Shown: positions 43,565 to 55,499, counted from the stretch's first letter. The stretch: 64,000 nucleotides of DNA from Pseudomonas sp. RIT-PI-S (GCF_025642975.1 NZ_JANZKJ010000006.1:62001-126000), one strand, 5' to 3'. Made by a program: numbers and translations. Notes: generated by a model not told the origin, from the letters alone.

Positions 43565-44497
43565 TTACTGCGCCTTGATCGCGAAGCCAAGCCGAGGGAA
43601 ATGCACATGCACGGTCCCGGCGAGCTCCTCCTCGCGGCGGACGACGATCTCCTCCTGGTCGCAATACACAAGCTCACCAGCAACAGGATCGACGCCGTAG
43701 TCGACGGCACTTACGGTGACCGCATCGCCAGCCTTGAAGCCGCTGGGGTCGACGAAGTCAATCTCGGGCAGGGCAGCCGGCTGCGCCGCCTTGGCAATGG
43801 CCAATGCTTCGCTGCCGCTCAGTTCAGTCGGGGTACCGTGGCCGATGGCCAATACCCGTTGCAGCCAGCCCGCAACGCTTGGGTAACTGTCCACCAGGCC
43901 GGAGGTCACGGGCGTGGCCTTCAGGAACCACAGGCAATGCGCCAGGGCGAAGTCCGCATAAGTCGCTTCACCGAACAGGAATTCTCCGCCAGCGTGCAGT
44001 TGCCGCTCTACCCGACCGATGATCGACGGCCACTGATGGCGAGCAACTTCGATAGGCAGGCGGCTAGCGCTGCCGCCACTGAACAGCCGGGCGCGGTCGG
44101 CGAGGAACGCGTCGCGTTGCTCCGGGGTGAAACGAGAGAAGCGCAACGCGGCCGACTCGGGCTGGAATACGAAGCTCACCGCATGCTGGAACACGACAGA
44201 ATCGACCCACGCCGCAAAGATAGCCACCACGGCCTCCTGGGCTGGCGGCAGCAATGCAGGCTGTGGCTGCACCTTGTCCAGCTGCCGGGCGATCAAAGCG
44301 GTGTCGCAGTAAACGTCTGCGCCGATCTGCAGCACGGGGGTTTTCCGGTAGCCGCCGGTCAACGGCATGAGGTCAGGCTTGGGCATCATCGGCGGAATGT
44401 TCACCGACTGCCAGGCCAGCCCCTTGAATCCCAGCATCAGGCGGGCCTTCTCAGCGAAAGGAGAGGTCGGATAGTGGTGCAGGATCAGTGCGGTCAT
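43565..44497 (-). CDS. glutathione S-transferase family protein
   Basis: A 310-residue GST-like protein. The N-terminal thioredoxin fold (1-80) reads LILHHYPTSPFAEKARLMLGFKGLAW, then KTPVLQIGADVYCDTALIARQLD with the cis-Pro and glutathione-contacting D/T. An all-helical domain (about 90-215) follows. Residues from about 235 form an extra beta-rich tail (GDAVTVSAVDYGVDPVAGELVYCDQEEIVV) not found in the standard 200-220-residue enzymes. Substrate unknown. Confidence 0.85.
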   Translation of the reverse strand: MTALILHHYPTSPFAEKARLMLGFKGLAWQSVNIPPMMPKPDLMPLTGGYRKTPVLQIGADVYCDTALIARQLDKVQPQPALLPPAQEAVVAIFAAWVDSVVFQHAVSFVFQPESAALRFSRFTPEQRDAFLADRARLFSGGSASRLPIEVARHQWPSIIGRVERQLHAGGEFLFGEATYADFALAHCLWFLKATPVTSGLVDSYPSVAGWLQRVLAIGHGTPTELSGSEALAIAKAAQPAALPEIDFVDPSGFKAGDAVTVSAVDYGVDPVAGELVYCDQEEIVVRREEELAGTVHVHFPRLGFAIKAQ

Positions 44498-44578
44498 TGC
44501 AGCATCCCAGGCGGTTGAAGGTCACACAGCTTAGCTGCCCTGGCGCCCTTTAGCCTACCGGCGCGCAACGATTAACGC

Positions 44579-44866
44579 TTATTCATCCCGGCTATGGCTG
44601 CTCTGCCATTCCAAGGCCATGGCTTCTTTCACCCGCTTGGGCAGGCGCTTGATGGCGCGCTCCAGGCGCAGCGCGTCGCCTTTGGCTTCGCACGGCTGGA
44701 CGTATACCAGCGCTATTGCCGGGCTCGAACGAAAGAACCGTGCGCCCTTGCCGCCCTGGTGCGCGGCGAATCGCCGCTGCGGGTCGTTGCTGATGCCGCA
44801 GTAAAGCGACCCATTGGCCGCCCGCACCAGGTACACACACCAAGGTGCACCCACGGCTTCAGCCAT
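44579..44866 (-). CDS. GIY-YIG nuclease-superfamily protein (UPF0213/YhbQ type)
   Basis: A small GIY-YIG domain protein. From the ATG at 44866 it has 95 residues; an ATG at 44887 would add seven. The motif is seen as [27 protein letters not shown], with the YLV and YCGIS halves and the catalytic Arg, and the later [15 protein letters not shown]. It overlaps the end of the MFS gene by 8 bp, so the two are coupled. Related proteins are proposed DNA-damage nucleases; the role here is unknown. Confidence 0.85.
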   Translation of the reverse strand: MAEAVGAPWCVYLVRAANGSLYCGISNDPQRRFAAHQGGKGARFFRSSPAIALVYVQPCEAKGDALRLERAIKRLPKRVKEAMALEWQSSHSRDE

Positions 44867-46079
44867 CGATGCGCTCACTGCGCACATTGACGTGGCGCGC
44901 GCGCCCAGCGCCCATGCCCGCTACCGTCGCGCAGACGCCGATGAGCCCGAACACCCAGCCCATCGCGGACCAACCTCCGCTGAGGTCGTGCACTACCCCC
45001 ACGGCCAGCGGGCCCATGGACGCCAGGGTGTAACCGAAGCCCTGGGCCATGCTCGACAAGCCGGCGGCCACATGTGCATCGGGCGAGCGCAGGACGATCA
45101 GGGTCAAGGCGACCGCGAACACACCACCCTGCCCCAGCCCAAGTACCACGGCCCAGCCCCAGAGGCCGCCCATGGGCGCATACAGGCAACCGAACAGCCC
45201 CGTCAGGCTCAGCGCCATCACCACGAGGATAGCCAGCCGTTGATCTCGGCCGCGAGTGGCCAGCCAGGGCGCGCTCAGCGAACTGGCCAACTGCACGATG
45301 ATCGAGCCCGAGGTCACCAGCCCCGCCTCGGCCGGCGAAAGGCCGCGGTCGATCAGTATCGACGGCAACCAACCGAACACGATATACGCCAGCGACGACT
45401 GCAGGCCCATGAACACGGTGACCTGCCAGGCGAGCGGGTCGCGCAGCAACCCCTCCACCCGCCAAGCGGCGCCCCCCGCATGGTGGCTGCTCCGCGCTTG
45501 CGGCCACCAGGCCAACGCGGCAATGACTGCCGGCACCAACCAGAAGCCCAGGCCAAGCCGCCAGCTGTCGCCGAACGCTTGGCTCAAGGGCACGCTGGAA
45601 CCGGCCGCGACCGCCGCACCCAGGCAAAGCGCCATGGTATACACGCCGGTCATGGTCCCAGCGTGGGCAGGAAAGTCGCGTTTCACGATGCCTGGCAGCA
45701 GTACCCCGATAATGCCGATGCTGGCGCCGGCGACCACACTGCCTGCAAACAAGCCGGCCACACCGAATTCAGTGCGTAGAAAAACCCCCGCCGCCAGCAG
45801 CAAGAGAATGCCGCCGATGGTTCGCTCGGCGCCAAAACGGCGCGCGAGCATCGGAGCCAACGGCGCGAACACCCCAAGGCAGAACACTGGCAAGGTGGTC
45901 AAAAGGCCAGCCGCGGCGGCGCTCAGGCCCAGGTCCTTGGACACCTGATGCAACAGCGGGGACAGGCTCGACAACGCCGGCCGCAGGTTGAGCGCTACCA
46001 GGATCAAGGCGCCGATCAAAAGCGCCGGTTGCCAGGCGGAACGGGCATGGGCATGGGAGGCAGGGGAATCGGCAGGCAT
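44859..46079 (-). CDS. CynX/NimT-family MFS transporter
   Basis: A 406-residue inner-membrane transporter with about twelve helices. [14 protein letters not shown] in helix 1 and [25 protein letters not shown] are signature segments of the CynX (cyanate) and NimT (2-nitroimidazole) group. No cyanase gene is present nearby, so cyanate is not supported as substrate. Its stop overlaps the start of the GIY-YIG gene. Confidence 0.88.
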   Translation of the reverse strand: MPADSPASHAHARSAWQPALLIGALILVALNLRPALSSLSPLLHQVSKDLGLSAAAAGLLTTLPVFCLGVFAPLAPMLARRFGAERTIGGILLLLAAGVFLRTEFGVAGLFAGSVVAGASIGIIGVLLPGIVKRDFPAHAGTMTGVYTMALCLGAAVAAGSSVPLSQAFGDSWRLGLGFWLVPAVIAALAWWPQARSSHHAGGAAWRVEGLLRDPLAWQVTVFMGLQSSLAYIVFGWLPSILIDRGLSPAEAGLVTSGSIIVQLASSLSAPWLATRGRDQRLAILVVMALSLTGLFGCLYAPMGGLWGWAVVLGLGQGGVFAVALTLIVLRSPDAHVAAGLSSMAQGFGYTLASMGPLAVGVVHDLSGGWSAMGWVFGLIGVCATVAGMGAGRARHVNVRSERIDG

Positions 46080-46141
46080 AGAAAGGGCTCGGCGGCAATG
46101 TTCAGTCAGCCGGGCACTTTACTACATGGAACGCCGGAGGA

Positions 46142-46196
46142 GTTCGCGGGCGTCGCCCGCTCCAACATGGGTGGGAGTGGGCGAGAGCCCGCGAAC
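46142..46196. repeat. inverted pair of REP elements
   Basis: Two REP palindromes face each other: GTTCGCGGGC (46142-46151) and GCCCGCGAAC (46187-46196), each with its own GCGGGC/GCCCGC-type hairpin, separated by a short spacer. The core matches the units in the 53-kb array. Confidence 0.75.
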
Positions 46197-46244
46197 CGCA
46201 TGCCCCCGGTGTACAACGGTAAAACTGCGGGGGCGGGTACGCGC

Positions 46245-47009
46245 TTAGTGCAGGATCTGGCTCAGGAACAGGCGGGTACGGTCGCTTTGTGGGCGATCGA
46301 AGAAGTCGTCAGGCGCGGCCTGCTCGACGATCTCGCCTTTGTCCATGAAGATCACCCGGTTAGCCACGGTGCGCGCAAAGCCCATCTCGTGGGTCACGCA
46401 CAGCATGGTCATGCCGTCTTCGGCCAGGCCGATCATGGTGTCCAGTACTTCCTTAACCATTTCCGGGTCAAGCGCGGAAGTAGGTTCGTCGAACAGCATG
46501 ATCTTGGGCTTCATGCACAGGGCCCGGGCGATAGCTACCCGTTGCTGCTGGCCGCCAGACAGTTGCCCCGGGAACTTGTGCGCCTGCTCTGGGATGCGCA
46601 CCCGCTCCAGATAATGCATGGCGATTTCCTCGGCCTGGCGCTTGGGCATCTTGCGTACCCACATAGGCGCCAGCGTGCAGTTCTGCAGGATGGTCAGGTG
46701 CGGGAACAGGTTGAAGTGCTGGAACACCATGCCCACCTCGCGGCGGATCGCTTCGATCTGCTTGAGGTCGTTGGTCAGCTCCACGCCGTCGACAATGATG
46801 CTCCCCTGTTGATGCTCTTCCAGGCGATTGATGCAGCGAATGGTGGTGGACTTGCCGGAGCCCGACGGCCCGCACAACACGATGCGCTCGCCCTGGCGAA
46901 CATTGAGGTTGATGTCCTTGAGCACGTGGAACTGGCCGTACCACTTGTTCACACCGGTCATGCGAATGATGCCTTCAGCGCCGGCGGCTTGTTTGATGGG
47001 GTCGTTCAT
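46245..47009 (-). CDS. aapP: amino-acid ABC transporter ATP-binding protein
   Basis: The ATPase of a general L-amino-acid importer. The 254-residue protein has Walker [10 protein letters not shown], signature [15 protein letters not shown], Walker [14 protein letters not shown] and the switch histidine in [12 protein letters not shown]-family features such as [12 protein letters not shown] are typical. Last gene of aapJ-aapQ-aapM-aapP, 15 bp after aapM. Confidence 0.94.
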   Translation of the reverse strand: MNDPIKQAAGAEGIIRMTGVNKWYGQFHVLKDINLNVRQGERIVLCGPSGSGKSTTIRCINRLEEHQQGSIIVDGVELTNDLKQIEAIRREVGMVFQHFNLFPHLTILQNCTLAPMWVRKMPKRQAEEIAMHYLERVRIPEQAHKFPGQLSGGQQQRVAIARALCMKPKIMLFDEPTSALDPEMVKEVLDTMIGLAEDGMTMLCVTHEMGFARTVANRVIFMDKGEIVEQAAPDDFFDRPQSDRTRLFLSQILH

Positions 47010-47024
47010 ATTCTCTCCTGACGC

Positions 47025-48122
47025 TTAGCGCTTGTGACCGGTATCGAGCTTGCGCTCCAGATGAATGGAGTAGCGGGACATGCCGAAACAGAAAATCCAG
47101 AACACCAGGGCAGCGAACACGTAGCCCTCGGTGGCCATGCCAAGCCATTTGGGGTCGGCGGCGGCTTGCTTGACGCTGTTGAGCAGGTCGAACAGGCCGA
47201 TGATGATGACCAGGCTGGTGTCCTTGAACAGTGCGATGAAGGTGTTCACCAGGCCTGGAATCACCAGCTTGAGCGCCTGCGGAAGGACCACCAGGCCCAT
47301 GCTGCGCCAGTAGCCCAGGCCCATGGCCGCGGCGGCTTCATATTGCCCCTTGGGGATAGCCTGCATACCACCGCGAACCACCTCGGCCACATAGGCGGAC
47401 TGGAACAGGATCACCCCGATCAGCGCACGCAGCAGCTTGTCGAAGTTCATGCCCTCGGGTAGGAACAACGGCAGCATCACCGACGACATGAACAGCACGG
47501 TGATCAGCGGCACCCCACGCCAGAACTCGATGAAGGTCACGCACACGACCTTCACCGCCGGCATTTTCGACCGCCGGCCGAGCGCCAGCAGAATGCCCAG
47601 CGGCAATGCCCCGGCGATGCCGACCGTGGCGATGACCAGGGTGAGCATCAACCCGCCCCACTGGCTGGTCGGCACCTCGACCAGGCCGAACACACCGCCG
47701 TGCAGCAGGCACCAGGCGATGATCGGATAGAGGATCAGGAAGCCGATCGCATACTTGACCTTCTTCGGCACCTTGGGAATGAACAATGGCGCCGCGCCGA
47801 TCAATGCCAGCCACACGGTCAGGTCCACGCGCCAGCGCAGTGGGCCTGGGTAGTAGCCATACATGAACTGGCCGATGCGCTGTTCGATGAAGACCCAGCA
47901 CGCGCCGGCCTTGGTGCAGTCTTCGCGCACGGTGCCAACCCAGTTGGCATCGAAGATCGCCCAACTGAGCAGCGGCGGTACGATCAGCCAGACCAGGTAG
48001 AGCGCGAGCAGGGTCAACAGCGTATTGAACCAGCCGGAAAACAGGTTGGCGCGCATCCAGGCGACCGCGCCCACGGCCTTGACCGGCGGCGGCTGGTCGG
48101 GTTTGAAAACGTAAGCAGTCAT
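47025..48122 (-). CDS. aapM: amino-acid ABC transporter permease
   Basis: An inner-membrane permease of the His/Glu/Gln/Arg/opine family with the long N-terminal extension typical of AapM (365 residues, about eight helices). The EAA-like motif is GQYEAAAAMGLGYWRSMGLVVLPQALKLVIPGL. It starts 10 bp after aapQ. Confidence 0.94.
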   Translation of the reverse strand: MTAYVFKPDQPPPVKAVGAVAWMRANLFSGWFNTLLTLLALYLVWLIVPPLLSWAIFDANWVGTVREDCTKAGACWVFIEQRIGQFMYGYYPGPLRWRVDLTVWLALIGAAPLFIPKVPKKVKYAIGFLILYPIIAWCLLHGGVFGLVEVPTSQWGGLMLTLVIATVGIAGALPLGILLALGRRSKMPAVKVVCVTFIEFWRGVPLITVLFMSSVMLPLFLPEGMNFDKLLRALIGVILFQSAYVAEVVRGGMQAIPKGQYEAAAAMGLGYWRSMGLVVLPQALKLVIPGLVNTFIALFKDTSLVIIIGLFDLLNSVKQAAADPKWLGMATEGYVFAALVFWIFCFGMSRYSIHLERKLDTGHKR

Positions 48123-48132
48123 GGGCAGGCCC

Positions 48133-49323
48133 CTAGCGTTCGATCAGCGCGATGCGCTTGTTGTAGGCGTTCATGAGCAGCGAGATGCTGATGCTGATGG
48201 CCAGGTACACACTCATGGTGATGGCGATCACTTCGATGGCCTGGCCGGTCTGGTTGAGCACGGTACCGGCGAACAGCGAAACCATTTCCGGGTAGCCGAT
48301 ACCGGCGGCCAGGGAAGAGTTCTTGGCAAGGTTCAGGTACTGGCTGGTCAGCGGCGGGATGATCACCCGAAGCGCCTGCGGAATGATCACTTTGCGCAGA
48401 GTCGGCCCGTTGCGCAGGCCAAGCGAGCGGGCCGCTTCGGTCTGGCCGTGGCTGACGGACTTGATGCCTGAGCGCACGATCTCGGCGATGAACGCGGCGG
48501 TGTAGACCGTCAGGGCGAGGGTCAGGGCAAGGAGCTCGGGAATCATCACCCAGCCGCCGACAAAGTTGAACCCGCGCAGGGTAGGCACTTCCCAGTTCAA
48601 CGGCGCGCCGAACACCAGCGTGGAGAGGGCGAGGATAACCAGCACGATTGCCAGCCCCGCCCAGAACTTATGGAATGGCTGCCCAGTGGCTTCGAACCGG
48701 CGGTTGGCCCAGCGCACCATGGCGTATACCGCCACCAGGGCGATCACCACGCTCACCACGAAGGGCCAGAAGCCTTCGGCCATGCTGGCGCCGGGCATGT
48801 TCAGGCCACGGCTGCTGATGAAGAAGCGGTCCAGGATGTTGATGCTGCCGCGTGGCCCGGGAAGCGTCAGGAACACCGCGAAGTACCAGAAGAGGATCTG
48901 CAGCAGCGGCGGAATGTTGCGGAAGATCTCGATATAGACCGTTGCCAGCTTGTTGACCATCCAGTTGTTGGACAGCCGCGCCACGCCGATCACGAAGCCC
49001 AGCAACGTCGCCAGAACGATGCCAATGAACGTGACCAGGAGGGTGTTGAGCAAGCCGATCAGGAATACCCGGGCATAGGTGTCCGATTCCACATAGGGAA
49101 TCAGGTGCTGGGCGATGCCGAAACCTGCGCTGCGCTCCAGGAAGCCGAAGCCGGAAGTGATGCCGCGATGTTGTAGGTTGGTCTGGGTATTGTCGAACAG
49201 GTACCAACCTAGCGATACCACGGCCACCACGGTGATGATCTGGAATACCCACGCACGCACACGTGGATCGGTCAGGGAAAACCGGCCGGTTTTCGCGCTG
49301 GGTGCGCCGATGTGTTTTTGCAT
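48133..49323 (-). CDS. aapQ: amino-acid ABC transporter permease
   Basis: Partner permease to AapM, 396 residues. It has RNIPPLLQILFWYFAVF and the EAA-like motif GQTEAARSLGLRNGPTLRKVIIPQALRVIIPPL. It is separated from aapJ by 160 bp containing a strong nested hairpin, which may hold permease levels below those of the binding protein. Confidence 0.94.
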   Translation of the reverse strand: MQKHIGAPSAKTGRFSLTDPRVRAWVFQIITVVAVVSLGWYLFDNTQTNLQHRGITSGFGFLERSAGFGIAQHLIPYVESDTYARVFLIGLLNTLLVTFIGIVLATLLGFVIGVARLSNNWMVNKLATVYIEIFRNIPPLLQILFWYFAVFLTLPGPRGSINILDRFFISSRGLNMPGASMAEGFWPFVVSVVIALVAVYAMVRWANRRFEATGQPFHKFWAGLAIVLVILALSTLVFGAPLNWEVPTLRGFNFVGGWVMIPELLALTLALTVYTAAFIAEIVRSGIKSVSHGQTEAARSLGLRNGPTLRKVIIPQALRVIIPPLTSQYLNLAKNSSLAAGIGYPEMVSLFAGTVLNQTGQAIEVIAITMSVYLAISISISLLMNAYNKRIALIER

Positions 49324-49386
49324 GAAAAGCCCCGGAATAAAACGGACGATACAGCGGTTCGGGTGCCAGGGCGGGCTGGAAACGCC

Positions 49387-49430
49387 AAGGCAGGCGCCGC
49401 CGCGGAAAACCGCGTCACTGCGCCTGCCTT
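49387..49430 (-). other. nested intercistronic hairpin between aapJ and aapQ
   Basis: A perfect 11-bp outer stem (AAGGCAGGCGC / GCGCCTGCCTT) surrounds a second 5-bp hairpin CGCGG-AAAA-CCGCG. It starts about 54 bases after aapJ. On the minus strand no clear T run follows, so it likely stabilises the aapJ message or attenuates transcription. Confidence 0.65.
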
Positions 49431-49483
49431 GGGTCCATCCTGCCTGTTACCGCGCCAGCATTACCTGCCGGCGCGGTCGGCCA

Positions 49484-50509
49484 TCAGCGTACGGGTGGTG
49501 CGTACATGATGCCGCCGTTGTTCCACAGGGCGTTCATGCCACGGTCGATTTCCAGAGAACCCTTGCCCAGGTTCTTCTCGAAGACTTCGCCGTAGTTACC
49601 CACTTGCTTGACGATCTGCACGACCCAGTCCTTCGGCAGGCCGAGGTCCTTGCCGTACTCGCCATCGGCGCCCAGCAGACGGGCGACGTCCGGGTTCTTG
49701 GTGGACTTGGCCTGCTCTTCGACGTTCTTCGAGGTAACACCAGCTTCTTCGGCGTTGAGCATCGCGAAGAGGCTCCACTTGACCACGTTCAGCCACTCGT
49801 CGTCGCCCTTGCGGACCACTGGGCCCAGAGGCTCCTTGGAGATGGTTTCAGGCAGCACGACGAAGTCCGTCTTGGCGGCCAGCTTGGAGCGCTGTGCGTA
49901 GAGCTGGGACTTGTCCGAGGTGAGTACGTCGCAGCGGCCGCTTTCCAGCGACTTGGCCGATTCGTCCGAGGTATCGAAAGTGATGGGGGTGTACTTCAGG
50001 CCGTTGGAACGGAAGTAGTCCGACACGTTCAGCTCGGTGGTGGTGCCGGCCTGGATGCAGATGGTCGCGCCGTCGAGCTCCTTGGCGCTCTTCACGCCCA
50101 GCTTGTTGTTCACCAGGAAGCCTACGCCGTCATAGTAGGTCACGCCGGCGAAGATCAGGCCCATGCCCGCATCGCGGGAGCTGGTCCAGGTGGTGTTGCG
50201 CGACAGCACGTCGATTTCGCCCGACTGCAGCGCGGTGAAGCGCTCCTTGGCGTTCAGCTGGCTGAACTTCACCTTGCTGGCGTCACCGAACACGGCGGCC
50301 GCTACAGCCCGGCACACATCAGCGTCGATGCCGAGAATCTTGCCCGAGGCGTCCGGCACGGAGAAGCCCGGAAGACCATCGCTCACCCCACACTGGACGA
50401 AGCCCTTCTTCTTCACGCCATCGAGGGTGGCCCCCGCCTGAGCGAACCCTGCGGCTCCGAACAGCGCAGCGGTAGTCAGTACTGCCAGGGTGGATTTCAA
50501 CATCTTCAT
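49484..50509 (-). CDS. aapJ: periplasmic general L-amino-acid-binding protein
   Basis: Binds polar amino acids in the periplasm for the AapQMP importer. The 341 residues have a signal peptide (1-25, cleavage after AQA) and the family 3 solute-binding fold; GVSDGLPGFSVPDASGKILGIDADVCRAVAAAVFGD is typical. GGAGG precedes the ATG at 50509; an ATG two codons later is possible. A sigma-54-like promoter lies about 235-250 bp upstream. Confidence 0.95.
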   Translation of the reverse strand: MKMLKSTLAVLTTAALFGAAGFAQAGATLDGVKKKGFVQCGVSDGLPGFSVPDASGKILGIDADVCRAVAAAVFGDASKVKFSQLNAKERFTALQSGEIDVLSRNTTWTSSRDAGMGLIFAGVTYYDGVGFLVNNKLGVKSAKELDGATICIQAGTTTELNVSDYFRSNGLKYTPITFDTSDESAKSLESGRCDVLTSDKSQLYAQRSKLAAKTDFVVLPETISKEPLGPVVRKGDDEWLNVVKWSLFAMLNAEEAGVTSKNVEEQAKSTKNPDVARLLGADGEYGKDLGLPKDWVVQIVKQVGNYGEVFEKNLGKGSLEIDRGMNALWNNGGIMYAPPVR

Positions 50510-51552
<1,043 letters not shown>

Positions 51553-51633
51553 GCGCACCGGAGCGCGGTACTACGCCGCGCCCGATTCTTGCATTACACT
51601 GCCAGCGAATCATTCCTTACAGCTAACGACGAG

Positions 51634-53103
<1,470 letters not shown>

Positions 53104-53112
53104 GCGGTGTGT

Positions 53113-53957
53113 GGCGGGCAAACCCACTAGCCACTGTCGCCTGAGTCCATTCGCAGGCTGGCGCCAGCTCCCACGGCCGCCTTGTAGGAGCGGGCAAAGC
53201 CCGCGAACCACCTGCCATCTGAACCCCTTCGCAGGCTGGCGCCAGCTCCTACAACCACCTCTGTAGGAGCGGGCAAAGCCCGCGAACCATTGTCGCCTGA
53301 GTCCGTTCGCAAGCTAACGCCAGCTCCTACAACCGCCTTTGTAGGAGCGGGCAAAGCCCGCGAACCATTGTCGCCTGAGTCCATTCGCAGGCCGGCGCCA
53401 GCTCCTACAACCACCTTGTGGGAGCGGGCAAAGCCCGCGAACCATTGTCGCCTGAGTCCGTTCGCAGGCTGGCGCCAGCTCCACCAACCACCTTTGTAGG
53501 AGCGGGCAAAGCCCGCGAACCATTGTCGCCTGAGTCCGTTCGCAGGCTAACGCCAGCTCCTACAACCGCCTTTGTAGGAGCGGGCAAAGCCCGCGAACCA
53601 TTGTCGCCTGAGTCCGTTCGCAGGCTGGCGCCAGCTCCACCAACCACCGTTGTAGGAGCGGGCAAAGCCCGCGAACCACTGTCGCCTGAGTCCGTTCGGA
53701 GGCTGGCGCCAGCTCCTACAACCACCTTTGTAGGAGCGGGCAAAGCCCGCGAACCATTGTCGCCTGAGTCCGTTCGCAGGCTGGCGCCAGCTCCACCAAC
53801 CACCGTTGTAGGAGCGGGCAAAGCCCGCGAACCACTGTCGGCTGAGGTCTGTTCGCAGGCTTGCGCCAGCTCCCACAACCGCCTTTGTAGGAGCGGGCAA
53901 AGCCCGCGAACCACTGTCGGCCGAGGTCTGTTCGCAGGCTGGCGCCAGCTCCTACAA
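53113..53957. repeat. tandem array of ten paired REP units (78-bp period)
   Basis: Two REP variants alternate in opposite orientation. One is GTAGGAGCGGGCAAAGCCCG followed by CGAACC; the other begins TTCGCAGGCTGGCGCCAGCT. The second type starts at 53150, 53228, 53306, 53384, 53461, 53539, 53617, 53695, 53773, 53852 and 53931, so the period is 77-79 bp. There are ten copies of the first type and eleven of the second. Units differ by a few bases, including alternate TCCTACAA/TCCACCAA ends. The 874-bp gap between rhlB and the VOC gene contains only this array. Confidence 0.95.
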
Positions 53958-53977
53958 ATCGGCTAAAGGGGGTAGCC

Positions 53978-54337
53978 ATGGCCGTGAAACGGATCGTGAT
54001 GAACATCGCAGCCACCCAGGTCGAGGCTGCTCGGGCTTTTTATGAGGGCGTGTTCGACCTGGCGCTGGTCATGGACCATGGCTGGATCCTGACCTTCGCC
54101 GCGCCAGGGGCGACCGCGATGCCGCAGCTTAGCGTGGCCAGCGAAGGAGGATCGGGCACTCCAGTGCCGGATCTTTCCATCGAAGTCGATAACCTGGAAG
54201 AGGTCCTGCAACGGGTGAGAGCCCAAGGCATGCCTGTGGAATACGGCCCCGCAGACGAACCGTGGGGCGTGCGGCGCTTTTATGTTCGCGACCCTTTCGG
54301 CCGGCTGCTCAACGTGTTGACCCACCGAGGCGCCTGA
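53978..54337 (+). CDS. VOC-family (glyoxalase/bleomycin-resistance type) protein
   Basis: A 119-residue single-domain vicinal-oxygen-chelate protein. VKRIVMNIAATQVEAARAFYEGVFDLALVMDHGWILTF and the C-terminal GVRRFYVRDPFGRLLNVLTH show the two beta-alpha-beta-beta-beta halves. The first metal-ligand position is N rather than H in NIAA, so metal-dependent catalysis is uncertain. AAGGGGG precedes the ATG. It begins 21 bp after the REP array. Confidence 0.85.
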   Translation: MAVKRIVMNIAATQVEAARAFYEGVFDLALVMDHGWILTFAAPGATAMPQLSVASEGGSGTPVPDLSIEVDNLEEVLQRVRAQGMPVEYGPADEPWGVRRFYVRDPFGRLLNVLTHRGA

Positions 54338-54338
54338 A

Positions 54339-54785
54339 TCACCAGCGCTCGGCGGCGTCCTGATCACTCTGCCGCCCTTCGACCCAACGCGGGCCGCTCG
54401 GCGTTTGCTCCCTCTTCCAGAAGGGCGCGCGGGTTTTCAGGTAATCCATGATGAATTCGCAGGCGGCGAAAGCGGCCTGCCGGTGAGCACTGGCGCACGC
54501 GACGAGCACGATAGGTTCGCCGGGCGGCAGCTCACCCACGCGGTGGATCACCTGCACGCCCTGCAAAGGCCAGCGGCGCCCGGCATCCTCGGCGATCGCA
54601 TTCAGGGCTTTTTCAGTCATCCCCGGGTAGTGCTCAAGGAACAGCCCAGAGACGTCCTGGCCGTCGTTGAAATCGCGCACATAACCCACAAAGCTGACCA
54701 CCGCGCCGACACCCAAACGCCGTTGGTGCAGCCCGTTCAGCTCAGCGCCCGGGTCAAACGCCTCGGCCTGTACCCGAATCGTCAT
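54339..54785 (-). CDS. moaE: molybdopterin synthase catalytic subunit
   Basis: Large subunit of molybdopterin synthase, which inserts sulfur carried by MoaD into cyclic pyranopterin phosphate. The 148 residues have GAVVSFVGYVRD, LEHYPGMTEKAL, HRVGELPPGEPIVLVACASAHRQAAFAACEFIMDYLKTRAPFWKRE, the last holding the catalytic lysines. It starts 1 bp after the moaD stop and ends 1 bp from the convergent VOC stop. Confidence 0.95.
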   Translation of the reverse strand: MTIRVQAEAFDPGAELNGLHQRRLGVGAVVSFVGYVRDFNDGQDVSGLFLEHYPGMTEKALNAIAEDAGRRWPLQGVQVIHRVGELPPGEPIVLVACASAHRQAAFAACEFIMDYLKTRAPFWKREQTPSGPRWVEGRQSDQDAAERW

Positions 54786-54786
54786 G

Positions 54787-55029
54787 TCAGCCTCCGGTCA
54801 CGGTAGGGAAAAATGCCACTTCATCACCGTCGGCCAGCGGCTCGTTCAGGCTGCACAGCTCCTCATTGCGCGCGCACATCAGGTTCGGCTCGGCCAGCAC
54901 CGAATGCTGGCCGTCCGCAACGAGGAAGTCCCGCAGCGCCTGCAAGGTAGCGAAATCGCCTTCAACCTCCTCCTCGCCCCGGCCTAGGGCTTCGCGAAAC
55001 CGAGCAAAATACAGAACCTTGAGTTTCAT
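54787..55029 (-). CDS. moaD: molybdopterin synthase sulfur carrier subunit
   Basis: A ubiquitin-fold sulfur carrier of 80 residues ending in the required Gly-Gly (FFPTVTGG), where the thiocarboxylate forms. The ATG at 55029 overlaps the moaC stop by 4 bp (ATGA). Longer in-frame starts would lie inside moaC. Confidence 0.94.
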   Translation of the reverse strand: MKLKVLYFARFREALGRGEEEVEGDFATLQALRDFLVADGQHSVLAEPNLMCARNEELCSLNEPLADGDEVAFFPTVTGG

Positions 55030-55499
55030 GACGGCTCCGCCTGGAAGTCGCCGCTTTTGCCACCGCGTTTTTCCAGCAAACGCACAGTTTCGATCACCAT
55101 GCCCTTGTCCACGGCCTTGCACATGTCGTAGATCGTCAAGGCCGCCACGCTGGCTGCGGTAAGGGCTTCCATTTCGACCCCGGTTTGGCCAGCCAGCTTG
55201 CAGCGGGCGCGGATCACCACGGTGTCGCTGCCCTCCCCGCTCAATTCAACCTTCACGCTGGTCAGCATCAGCGGGTGACACAGGGGAATCAGGTCACTGG
55301 TTTTCTTCGCCGCCTGGATACCGGCAATACGCGCCACGGCGAACACGTCCCCCTTGGGGTGGGCGCCGTCGACGATCATCTGCAAGGTGGCCGGCTGCAT
55401 CCGCACCCGGGCCTCGGCGAGTGCCTCGCGGGCGGTCACGGCCTTCGTGGTAACGTCGACCATGCTGGCGCGGCCTTGGGAATCAAGATGGGTGAGCAT
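55026..55499 (-). CDS. moaC: cyclic pyranopterin monophosphate synthase
   Basis: Converts 3',8-cyclo-GTP to cyclic pyranopterin monophosphate in molybdenum cofactor synthesis. The 157 residues carry [17 protein letters not shown] and [28 protein letters not shown], including the catalytic His and Lys. AAGGAG precedes the ATG at 55499. First gene of moaC-moaD-moaE. A strong terminator hairpin ends only 38 bp upstream of its start. Confidence 0.96.
   Translation of the reverse strand: MLTHLDSQGRASMVDVTTKAVTAREALAEARVRMQPATLQMIVDGAHPKGDVFAVARIAGIQAAKKTSDLIPLCHPLMLTSVKVELSGEGSDTVVIRARCKLAGQTGVEMEALTAASVAALTIYDMCKAVDKGMVIETVRLLEKRGGKSGDFQAEPS

Noticed and set aside
44859..46079. Cyanate transporter cynX as a firm assignment.
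   Set aside because: No cyanase or cyanate regulator nearby; only the CynX/NimT family is supported.
46202..46234. Inverted repeat GCCCCCG/CGGGGGC just after aapP as a terminator.
   Set aside because: The loop is 19 bases and no T run follows on the minus strand.
53113..53957. Possible CRISPR array or repeat-protein genes in the 53-kb repeats, with open frames on both strands (for example 53418-53966 and 53405-53914).
   Set aside because: There are no unique spacers between repeats and no cas genes; the whole 78-bp unit is repeated. The open frames result from a period divisible by three, break where units are 77 or 79 bp, and exist on both strands.
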